From the NCBI RefSeq assembly GCF_019059575.1, contig NW_024881589.1:558001-622000 (forward strand): a DNA stretch of 64,000 nt, given 5' to 3'. Position numbers and translations under genes: made by a program. Of the stretch, positions 1 through 10,900 are shown one piece after another. Numbering within the stretch: position 1 is the stretch's first letter; each line of letters opens with the position of its first letter. Under the pieces are notes generated by a model, which made no database searches, had not been told where the DNA came from, and saw only the letters and a program-made list of their open reading frames with translations. This stretch comes from Amphibalanus amphitrite (taxonomy: Eukaryota; Arthropoda; Thecostraca; Balanomorpha; Balanidae).

Positions 1-2053
1 TAACTGCTGTCTCGCTTTATCTGATGTGTAGACGTTAGTATCGGTCGATGCTGGTTTCCATCTGTATCTATCTGCACCGATCGCTCAGCTCCAGATGACC
101 GCAGCGGACGGTAAATACCCGCCGGGCCGGCCGAGCCAGCACGCGCTGACAGTTGATGACGTTCTGCTGGTTCCCGCCGATCCGGTTACGACACCGCAAG
201 TGCCGTACCGACTCGGGCGTCCCAGGTGGGCGTAACGGTTACCACACCAGTTCGCGACCCCCAGGCTCTGTCAGCCGTCGTACGGCTCTCGGACGGACAC
301 TCTAATAGATCAGCCACGGATCAATAGATTGTCACGGACCGTCCGTCCAGCCACGCGCTACCCACAGCGCAGTACGACAATGCACTGTTTGACTTTTCTC
401 ATTCCTGCACATAACGAGGAGACGAATCCAGCCGCTCGAGAGTGATCAAAGGCACAGCACGTCATCAATTACGCACAAATTGCGGTGCCATCACTTCGAC
501 ATCTATCGAGTCGCGGTAAGTTACAGCACCGCCCACACGTTTAGCACCGATCAGTCGGCCGATATCAGCGGATGGCCGGCCATGACGTCAGTGGGTCAGA
601 GACCAGCGGAGCCATCTTTCGGCGTCTCCAGCGCGGGGCGATCTCCGACCGCCAAGCCTCAGTCGCCACCGCTCAATCTCCGAACCAGCCGCTGCCAGCC
701 TCATCGACCGGCTCTGACTGACCTACTCCACTCCATCGTCAGTATGTTCCCGTGTCAGGTCAGGTCAGCTTACCTGTCACCGGTCAGCCTGTCACCGAAC
801 CGGTCCGATCGCCTGTCACCGCCCTGTCACCGGACTCGACTGTCATCGACGGCGCGGTACGCCACGAGCGGCCCGTCGGCGGGAACAACAGTCGTTTGTC
901 TGCCCCCCCCCCCTACGGAGAGGGATGTTGGAGGCTCAGGGAACATTCCTACGGCGAGTCCTGGCTGCCGCCGCTGAAACAGCTATTCTGTACCGCGAGT
1001 GGCATTCCCTAACGTCAAACCAAGCCAGCGCCATCGGATATCGGAGAACCTGGTAGAGAACAAGAGAGTGTGCCTTCTTTCAGTGAAATGGCTATTTCAG
1101 TACCGAACATCGAGGTCAAACACCTCATTATGTTTTCTTGACACCTGGTTTTCGAATATGAATAGACACGAACAGAAAGGGCTTTCGGCCGAAGCCAATG
1201 GAAACAGCCATTATAGGCAGTCGTTACGAGGAAAAAGTGATAAGAATAAGAAAAGTTAACTTCATTTTTTGTTTTTGTTTTAGCCTGTTTTTAGCGCACA
1301 CTCGGCTTGTCGTGTCCACCAAGCAAAAGGTACGTACCTACTGAATAAAATCAATGAGCTACACTTATATAATATCTAAACAAAGTTCATTCAGTTTTCG
1401 GAACATCCTGCCCCCAGTGACCCAGAATCGTCGCCGCATGACTGTTTCATCTGAGCACCTCGTATACCACTCGGCAGCTGTTCCGGCACGAGTCGCCCCC
1501 GACGTCTGCGGAGGAGGTCAAAGGGCCGACCCGCAGCCGCACCCTCCGGCCTGCGTCCGCGCACCGCTCGCCCGTGACCGGTCACTGGCCGTTGACTGTC
1601 ACGCTCGTCGACCCAGACCCGCGCAGCCCAGTCGCGCCCGCGCCGCCCGCGAGCCGCGCGCGGTATTCCTGGCTAGGAGCGGCCACATGGCACCCAGACT
1701 GAATCGAGCACAAGTTACCCAAGTTGCTGTCTCGCCTTCATTATGACGAGAGATAGTATGTATCGGCCGATTCTGGTGCCCACCTGTAATCTGCATCGAC
1801 GACTTAGCTTAACTGACATGAATTTCGGTTTGCTAACGCACAGAGGACGGTGCAGCGATACCGCCAGGCCGTTTGTGATTCGTCTTATTTGAACGCCCAT
1901 AATCCCCGTAGATTGATGTTGCTGCGGTTGTATCTGCACGTGTCTCTACCCGTCCGTTAATCGAGTCTGACGGGCTTGTCTCGGTCTCCGTCTCCTCTCC
2001 TTGCCGACGATTCCTAGTGGGCTGTCCTATGTATACGGACAGGATGGCGCTGG
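1..2053. other. Gene-free stretch with degenerate duplicated segments
   Basis: No reading frame here has domain, splice or composition support. Two segments recur further on: positions about 4-95 resemble 1724-1803, and about 119-170 resemble 2872-2925 closely (both contain CCAGCACGCGCTGACAGTT). This suggests an old dispersed repeat whose second copy is interrupted by about 1 kb of other sequence. A C-run lies near 902. Confidence 0.5.
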
Positions 2054-2117
2054 CCGGCTGGCCGTATAACGCCGCCGGCTGGTCGTATAACGCCGCCGGC
2101 TGGTCGTATAACTGCCG
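2054..2117. repeat. Three-copy 21-bp tandem repeat
   Basis: Three head-to-tail units of CCGGCTGGTCGTATAACGCC type, the last with a 1-nt insertion. No coding role is evident. Confidence 0.85.
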
Positions 2118-3401
2118 CCGGCCGCGGCCGTTCGAACCCTGTCGGCTCGGCCCCTAGCGCGGCGGTCTGTCGGTAGCAGCGGCTCCGTCTCGACCTGTCC
2201 TGCCGCCGCCGACAGCCCGCCGACAAGTGTCTGGCGTTTTTACCCAGCCGTGCCTTCTGTCATGCAGCCACACACAATGTCGGAATGCGGGCAAACCGGC
2301 AACGGCCTCCAACTTCGAGCTACGCTGGCGGTCGTCACGTGGGTAACATGGATGGTATAGAAACACGAACACTCCATCCGTGAGCTCTGAGTTTGACAAC
2401 GCGGGCACTGACAGGGTGATACGAGAATGATTGCAATTTCTCCTTTGATGCTGGTGTGATTTTTTGAAAGTGTTATGTCCGGCCACAAATTGAACATTTA
2501 AGTTAGGCACGGCCTGTAACTGCAGCTCCTGGACTTCCGGGTCACGCGTCACGTGACCTTATGTCGCGTGCGTCCGAAGGTCACGTGACTAGAGTTGGCT
2601 CGGTGTCTCGTGTGGGACTGAGTTTCGCTCGTGGCCGACGAAACACACCGTGATTTGTGGGTCTAATCTGATATGTCTGGACAGGGGAGCGCTCCGGGCG
2701 TATTTTGGGCTGGAGGGGTGTGACGCAGCACGATCCGGGGTCAATGACCGCTGCAGTGACACCGGGACGCGGACCGCTTCGTATAGCGGGGATTGCAGAG
2801 ACCGCATTGATATAATTTCTGCGACCGCGGAGTGGAAGGACAGCAGTGACCGGACGTGTGTGACAGCCCCGCCGGGCCGGTCGGGCCAGCACGCGCTGAC
2901 AGTTGCTGACAGTCTGCCTGTGTGACTGTCACCACAACTGACAGATCGGCTGGCCATGCCAGCGTGACACGCATGTCACTCCGCAACTTCCGTCAGCTCA
3001 GATAACTACATAGACGAGGCAGTCGGCAGGCCTCGCATTGCTTGGCATTGTCTTGAACATGACACAGGCACCCAACAGAAATACTTGTGAGTAAAATAAT
3101 GCAATATTCGATGGTTATTTTAGACACGTTCAAATATTGTAAGAAAATACAAAGCTCGATGCTAATGCATATGATCAATGCATTTTAGGACCTTTTATCC
3201 CGCACTGTAGGCAGTGTTTACAAATGCTTGATGTGCAAAGAGAGAAAATTATCAGATATCGTTTAACTGATTTGTTAAACGTATAGTCTTAAACGTCTAG
3301 TAGACATTTCGTCTAGCCTGAAATATGTCGTATTTTTTATACATAAAATGTATTTTTTACCTTTAAGCGCCCGACATATACCGGCGGTACGGGATAAAAT
3401 C
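2118..3401. other. Gene-free stretch
   Basis: No supportable gene. It includes the second copy of the repeat segment described at 119-170 (here 2872-2925) and a cluster of CACGTG-containing palindromes near 2553-2590. From about 3000 the sequence turns AT-rich. Confidence 0.4.
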
Positions 3402-3492
3402 ATTAAACCGCTTGAAGGTAGAAGAATCTTTTAAACGTCTCGCCTATCGGCTCGACGTTTAAAAGATTTGTTCTACCTACTCGCGGTTTAAT
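3402..3492. repeat. Imperfect hairpin/palindrome
   Basis: ATTAAACCGC at the left pairs with GCGGTTTAAT at the right, and the inner AATCTTTTAAACGTC pairs with GACGTTTAAAAGATT around a short loop. It may be a tiny MITE or a snap-back inversion; no target-site duplication was clear. Confidence 0.7.
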
Positions 3493-6052
3493 ATATGTAC
3501 ATTGTACATGTATGTATGTATGTAATGCATATATTGTCCACTTCACTAGCATGCCATTATCGTTTGTCACTTGTCGGTAATATGCTATTATACTATCGTG
3601 TCTTATCAGCTAACTTATATCCGCCAGTACTAATTGCTAGGGACTGACATCTTGGCAACTGATGCCAGGCAGTGGACCACCATTTGCTGCTACGACAGCC
3701 GGATTTCTCATTTTTACACGCCAGCGGAACTTAGCAAACTCGCCTGTGTAATAATGGCTTGCTAAGCCATCCCGCTCAATGAGCAATGTCTGCAGCGAAG
3801 CTACTTACTTGATGCAAACCTTTGCAGCAGCTCGAGATGACCCGACGATGCGTCGTCTTCTATCTGAAGCGCTGTGTTGGTGTGTGACGTCATATCATCT
3901 AGTGTTTTGCAGATGACGTGATGTTGTGACCCTTGGATACATCTATACGCATGCAAGTAAGCATGCTTCTATCGAACTGTTGTGAAAAATAGCTGGGCAA
4001 AAAAAAAAACGAAATTAGATACAGCTGGCAAGCTGCGTTTGAAACCGTGAGATCACTGAGCAGTGCGTCAAAACATAGCAATCGTTCGCGACACCTAAAA
4101 CAATGTTTCCCAGCCGCTCATCTGGCAGTGCCGAGATCCCGTGGCGGGCAGGTCGCCAGCCGTCGGTCGTCGCCGTCGACGATCACGTTATCGGCTTGAC
4201 ACAGTGCCTGTCTTACGTCCGCTGTCCAGAGGTCGCGTGTCGTTCGGCTTGCTCCTCTGTCTGCCATGCGGACTGGGTGGGCAGTCTGGGCTGCTGTGAG
4301 GGACGAGAGGTGCTCTGAGAGTTGTAACAGCCGAACCAATTGCCGTCAAACACTGTCGATCGGTATAAGTCAATTGTGAATTGTGTAGACTGTGAATTTC
4401 ATCCAGCGGATATGCAGGACCAGGGCAAAAATTGCTAAATAAGGTCGATATACATTGCACAAACACCAATACAAGAAGTGTTTCCTGGAATTATATAAGA
4501 ACTTTATCACTTCTGAAATTATGCAATATTAATTATTCAGTAAAGGTATTGAGGTTTAAACACCATGACTGCGGACCCCAATATTGACAACGTTAAGTGT
4601 TTCTTTATATACAAAGCTGTCAAAACCGAAAGGCTACAGACCAGACACCAGGGGAGAAAACAAAGCCAAGCCCGATAACTGTCACTCATCTCAACATCTG
4701 TTTCCTCCCACAACACAGCCCCACCGTCTCACCCCTTCCGACTTCCGTGGCGACTGGCGAGTCACTGGAATGCGATCGAAACGGTGCCAACTGCAGCAGG
4801 CGTTGGGCGTTTACAATGGCTTCACCGCGGCGGCCGCCGGTTGCCGCACTATGGCTGACAGCTAGTGCCGGCTGCCGGAGGTTGGATCAACAGACAGGGG
4901 AGGCAAACACACCGAGCCCGCGGGAGGGGGGGGGGGGCTCGGGAGAGGGTGACTGTGTCACAGGTGAGGAGGCACTGGACGGTCGGGATGGGACGAGTGA
5001 CCCAGTCGGTCAGGGCCCGGCAGGAATACTGTAGCGGGCATTGGCGGGCATCCTGACCGGGACAGCTGGTCATGAATGTATGTGTTCGCCGTGGCTCCGA
5101 CTGGCGTCTCGCGAAAGCCGAACTACATAGTACGCGCTCGTCTGAGTGTTTGAGATTGTGTTGCCAACACAATGAGGCCTACGATAACACGGGCAGCGAG
5201 GTCAAAATCTTGTCAGCGAGATTAATGCATAATGCATTTAAAACTTAAATCGTGCTTAAATCCAGTCCTTAAGCACCCGAACCAAAACTCCAATTGGCAA
5301 TTGTGGAGATACATCCGAGCCGCGCTGCTTATTGGCTTGCTTTTTTTAAGCGCTTGAATTGACGGTCGATTTCCTCTGAATATGTTTCGGTATGTTGGCA
5401 TGACATCTTCCTTGTGTTGTCAGGGAAGTGAATCCAATATCCATCCGGTTCGTATTCGTGTTTGTCAGTCCGTCTTTGTCCGTGCCACGACTGAGCCAGA
5501 CTTTTGTCAGTGTAGTGCAACGCATGTGGTGTTCGCCTTCGCTGACCTCACCTGGGCCAGCTTAGATCACCTCATGTCATGTCATGTAATCTGGGAGAGA
5601 CAGTGAAGCGGTTCGGTTACAGGGCCGCGCCGCGTCAGAATGCGTCGGGCGCGGAGCACGAAGACGGGCGGGCCGGATGAAGGTGATTCTCTTTAAGTCT
5701 CTCTCCGAGTTGAGGAATCGAATTTTAAAAATTTGAATAGAAGGGCAGGTGTTAGATTTGCTTAGGGGAAGCCGGGGGAAGCCCGGCATAGTAAGCTCTT
5801 TTTCATTTTTATGACATACCATGCGTGATGTATAAAATGTTAATATCCTGTTAGCTAGATAAGTTAATTGGCCGTGTTGTCCCAAAAACTTGTTTTTGTG
5901 GAAACAGTATAAAGTTGCGAAATTCGAGTTTTAAAAAAGTATTAATTTTCTGGGGTAAGCCCGGCATAGGGGTAACGCCGGCCACCTCTCCAGCGCTTTA
6001 CAACGAGTTGAAACCATTATGTGTATTCCAAATATTGACAGAAAGTGAAATA
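3493..6052. other. Gene-free stretch, GC-rich island at 4.1-5.1 kb
   Basis: Several short open frames on both strands between 4100 and 5060 reflect high GC and have no recognisable domain or consistent splice sites. A G-run lies at about 4926-4937. The phrase AAGCCCGGCATAG occurs at about 5778 and 5956, suggesting another degraded repeat. I see no gene. Confidence 0.4.
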
Positions 6053-6960
6053 TTAACCCTCGCCCGTATAGGGGGGGGGGGGTCGAACGGACCCCCCCAT
6101 GGTTTTTCGCGAATAACTCACGTAAAAAGCGGCCGATCGCGACGAAACTTTCAGTACCCTCGCGTTATTCAACTTTACACCTACCCTGAAAATTTCATGA
6201 CCCTGACCCAAATGACCTTTGACCTGTGACCTACTTTTCGAGACCATGTTTGGCCAGAATCGCGATTCGGCGTATGTCGGCTCGCATTAGCGGCGCGTTT
6301 GCAGTCTTTTCGTGGTTTCAAGCGTTCAAACATGTGATATGGTGTTGCCCCCATGCATTGGGGTGGGTGTCAAGGTCACCTGAACTTGAAGGCCAGGTCA
6401 GGTCATTGACCTTTGATGAACTCGGTTCACTTTTTCGAGTTTTACATGTTTCTAGGCCAATTTTTGGAGCTGAATTCGAATTTAGCAACCATATGAACAT
6501 TTACGAAGTAGTTTTGGTGCCTTCGTAACATGTTACGAAGCTGTCAGAGGCGGTTGACACCTACTAGGAATACCCGGTAGGACCCCTACTGGTTGAACTG
6601 ACCTGACCTGACCCGACCTGGACTAAATGCATGAAGACATCATCTGTGATCAAAACTAACATGATATTCGTGATCAGCACCCCGAAAAAACCCCATAGCA
6701 GCCACACTTTACGACGTTCTAACAGGTCCCGATTTTCCCGACTTTTGGGTCATTGACCTGACCTGCAAGGTCAACCAATGACCTAGGACCTTAAAATTGG
6801 GTATCATCGGCTCCCTCTCGTCACGGGCAACACGCTCGTTTTTTCCGCGAAGCTCTAGCTCGATCAGGGGCGAAACGGCAAGGGGGGTCCAACGGACCCC
6901 CCCCCCCTTATGGCCTTATACGTTCGCGGGTGGAAAAACACCAATACGGGCGAGGGTTAA
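6053..6960. mobile_element. TTAA-flanked element with terminal G/C-run hairpins (copy A)
   Basis: TTAA lies at 6053-6056 and 6957-6960. Terminal inverted repeats read CCCTCGCCCGTAT and ATACGGGCGAGGG. Just inside each end is a G-run/C-run stem: the left loop reads TCGAACGGA and the right TCCAACGGA. The body is rich in TGACCT/AGGTCA words and has no transposase frame. A TTAA target points to piggyBac-like or Kolobok-like mobilisation, but the family is not identified. It is non-autonomous. Confidence 0.85.
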
Positions 6961-7039
6961 GGTACTGTTTAGCTCTGGACATCTTAGAGTTTATGTCACT
7001 ACTGGTATTTTAGCTAGCGTCTATCACATATAGAGCACA

Positions 7040-7268
7040 GAGGCCTCTTGAGTCTTGCACCAAAATCCTCTTGCACCAATGCTTGGATTATTTTGCATCG
7101 TATACCCAGTCCAAGTTTCAAATGTAACAATTTGTGTGCAAAATTTAGCAAGCACATGTAGGACTATGTATTGGGCTATTGCAAACAAATTTACCACCGT
7201 TAGATTAGCTTATTCTGAAACCGTTTTTCGATTTTACCTAGCTAGGTAGTTTGGTGCAAGAGGCCTCA
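7040..7268. repeat. Short inverted-repeat element (possible MITE)
   Basis: GAGGCCTCTTG followed by TTGCACCAAA at the left is mirrored by TTTGGTGCAAGAGGCCTC at the right, about 200 bp apart. The left arm has a 6-7 nt insertion. No coding content and no certain target duplication. Confidence 0.55.
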
Positions 7269-7939
7269 GGTGACTCAGGTCGATGAAAATCGTGATGCAA
7301 AATTGACAAAAAAATGTGTATTTCAAAATTCTTTAAAATTTATCTTTTTATTTACCAAAATGCATCATATTGCATATCATTCGACTCGGCTGATGAAGAA
7401 GAACAAAACGACTCGTTTTTTTGAAGCTCTAGCTTCATTGTCTGTCGCGTTATCTGCAAAAACGTAGTTTGACCCTAGTTGACCTCAAGTGACATGACTG
7501 TTCTTGTAGCATACTTCCTGAGTGATTGTCCAGACGTATATAGGCCCTGTAACGTATTTGTTAGAATCTTGAATAGGTTTGAGTGATCAAGATTCCTTTA
7601 CTAGTCTTTACTAGTAACCTTTACGTGAGTGGTAGCGTTGGTGCCACTGAACTCTATAATGGTTGGTGCAGATCCAGCAGTGAAATAGTGCTGTCCAATG
7701 GGCAATGCATTACATATTGCAGTGCTTTAGTTGCCATATTTCGGCGTATCATGCGCACTTGCTACAATCTGCGCCACACGGAGCGAGCGCCTTTGCACAT
7801 TGATTTCAATCTGTTGTTCACGGTATAACTGCGGTAGCCTCTGCGTTGTTGGTTATCTCATCTTTGATCTTTGCAAGTCAAAGTAGGGGGTTGAGTAAAT
7901 TGCTTCCCTGGTTTTTACGAAGTTTTCCTAATTGAGAAC
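7269..7939. other. Fragment of the TGACCT-rich repeat family, then gene-proximal DNA
   Basis: Positions 7269-7500 share the sequence style of the TTAA elements (ATATCATTCGACTCGGCT, TTGACCTCAAGTGAC), which suggests a broken copy. The remainder lies directly upstream of the inositol monophosphatase start codon and presumably contains its promoter and 5' UTR; no TATA box is convincing. Confidence 0.4.
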
Positions 7940-10900
7940 ATGCCTGAAGTGGATCTTGAGCATTGCTTGTCGACGGCACTCAAACTGGCTCGGCAGGCTG
8001 GAAAGGTAAGTTGTTTTTTTTTAAGCAAAATGTATGTTTTATGCAATTTTCTGCTGTTGTCATGCAGCACACGAATATGTGGAACTTTTCCAGGACTAAG
8101 CACAACTGTTGACTTGTCGGTATTAGTAGAGCAGACGTCACACGAAGGTTTTCCAACCAAGGAGAGGCGCTGTAGGTTTCAGTAGGCGGAACTATGGTCA
8201 AGCGTACCCATTTTCGGGAACGCATTTTCGTTCCCATGTTTGGGAACGATAAACCCAAATATGGGAACGCCATGTAGGCATTATTTAAAACAAGAAAAAG
8301 AACCGTTAAATGACGTCCAAAAAATATAAAACGATCGTGAACCACCTGATATTTGTCTCAATATTGTTGCGAAAGAGTTTGCTTTTGTAAGGGCCATCGT
8401 AGTTTCAAATCGTTCCCCTATTTCTAAAGCAGTCCATCATCCGGGCCGCGAGCCCAAATTTGGGAACGCTCTCGTACACTGGCGCTGCAAGCGTTCCTTA
8501 TTATGGGAACGGCGTACCCAAAATTGGGAACGATTTCACCGACGCCTTTCAGGGGCTCTTTTCATTAACAAGCATCACGTCCAACGCCGCAAATTATTGT
8601 TAACGCAACAATCATCAGATGACCTTTCCGGCAAGACCGTCGCATGTTTCGCCCGGTCTTCTGCGCTTTTATTCCCGTCGATCTTGCAGCGGGCACGCCC
8701 CCCTCTGCAGGATTACGTAATTCACAACGCTCAGCGATGTTCAACAAGGTCTTCCATACCTATATCCACCGTCCGCGCCGAGGGTGGAGACATGTCAAGC
8801 ACCTGTCTGTTTATCACCGATAGTTGACGAGCACAAGGAAGTATCCAAAAATGGGAACGCTGAAATGTTTCACTCTCAAAACACCTAGTCCCAATATAAA
8901 TCTACTTTTTTCCTTTCTTAATGAGTGTAAGTGGCAAAAAGCCTGGTAGGATGGGCACGAGAAATGATCAAAATCAGCATAAAAATTATGAATAAGCCAC
9001 ACAGGGCGACCTGCATAAAAGAAATTCCCCCAAAACGATCGTGCTTAAAAATACCGAAGGCAAAAACCACGCTCATGACGCTCCTTAAAAGCAACGCTAA
9101 ACAGCTAGCATCCAAATAAAATATGTCTTTCAGGGTTGATAAAATACAGCTGGATAATTTTCAACCGCTTAAACTGAGTTTACAACAGTAGCTCGGTAAA
9201 TTCACTCACGTTCCACGCGGTCGTCCGCCCCGACACCAAAAGTCAACAATATTACCGCGGGACCGTCCGCGTCTTCGCTTGCATTTGTCAGCATCTGGTG
9301 TCGATAGTATGAAAGTTCATAACCAGGCGAAAATTATTATACTTTACCTCAAACTAAAAAATGTTTCATTTTCCTTAAAATTGCATGTTAAATGTCGTAT
9401 AACCCATATTTCCACCATTCTGTCATTTTCAAAAAATCATTAAAAATATCATTCCACGGTCAATTTCCTTGTTCCACGGTCAGATTAAAGATAACTTTAT
9501 GGAGATTTAGTAGATACTTAAATCAGCGTGCACTTTTTTGAGACGTGATGCACTTTTGAGTTTTAGTGGGAGAACGGCCGAAAAATTGCCTTCCGTTCTC
9601 ATAAATGGGAACGCCCGTTCCCATATTTGGGAATTCCGTTCCCAAAAATGGGAACGTTCCTATATTTGGGTACTCATGACCATAGTTCCGCCTACTGGTT
9701 TGTAGGTTGTAGGGTAGGTTTGTAGGTTGTAGGTTGTAGGTTTTTAGGTTGTAGGTTAGGTTAGGTCAGGTTAGGTTAGGTTTGTTTAGGTTTTGTTAGA
9801 AAGAAGTACCTCCAGGCATAGCACCTCTCCTTGGATGGAAAACCTTCGTGTGACGTCTGCTCTACTAATACCGACTTGTCTTTGTTACATTTTTATAATT
9901 GTCATTGAAAGATTTCAATCTAGGGGACATTTAGGAAATATGCTTTCAACTGCACAGTACAAGTACACATTGGTCAACATTCATTTAGTGTTCATTTATT
10001 CAGGTCACGTTTGACCCAATGAGTCAGGGTAGTAGTAAAGCAGGCATCACACTCGTCATTAGGCTAGGTTGTAGGTTGTAGGTTGTAGGTAAGGTTAGGT
10101 CAGGTTTGGTTTGGTTTAGTTTGGTTTGGTTAGAAAGCATCTCTGTGTATATTGCCTCTCCTTGGTAGCAAAAAACAAGTGTGATGCCTGCTTTACAGCT
10201 ATCTGAGTCAGACTCAGTCAAGTCATTGAGAAGCAAAAGGTGTGTTTCTGTGATGTGTGTTGAGGAACTCTGGAGTGCAGCTGGCAGCATCTTGTAGACT
10301 TATAGCCTGCAGGCTGCCATTGGCCGGGGATATGTTCATGAGCAGGGTAAATGCAAATTACTGACAGATCACATTGCTGAGCAAACAGGAAATTCTGATC
10401 CTGATGCTGATACACATTTATTTGCTCATGTATTTGAGGTCATTTGATTGTATAACATAGCTGATAACTAAATTTTCTTTCCTAAGAATTTGTTTACAGG
10501 CTGAATTTGAAAATGTTATGTACCTGTGATTTGTTTCACCACAATATGTAGCTGTTGAGTTTCAGCTACTTATCTGATTGGATTCCAATCAGAAATCCTG
10601 AATGAGTGCTGGCCACGGACGTATAAATAAACTGGACTGACAATCCCAATGGACCTCCTGTGGAAGATAGTGAAGCCGACAAGGCGCCATTTTACGTTGC
10701 CAAAAAACCGTGCTCTGGAAGGTCATCGAGCCAATACAATTAGAATTGCGTCCAAACGGATGATCGGATCGAGATGCTGGTGGTACACTCGGGGGCAGAT
10801 TGGTGTTCCACCACTCCCTACTCATCGGGCGATCCTATGGCTCACACTGGCTGCAGCCAGTGTTGCCTGCCCTCAGCACTGCTCAGCACTGCCTGCCAGT

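Noticed and set aside
480-1012. Overlapping plus-strand open frames
   Set aside because: No domain, no splice logic, and they cross a C-run; likely chance in GC-rich DNA.
2100-2160. tRNA-like T-arm (GTTCGAACCC)
   Set aside because: No acceptor stem or D-arm could be paired around it.
4584-5172. Open frames on both strands in a GC island
   Set aside because: Frames cross a G-run and overlap on both strands with no recognisable motif.
9753-9787. TTAGG-like repeat as a chromosome end
   Set aside because: Only about six imperfect units inside an intron; interstitial.
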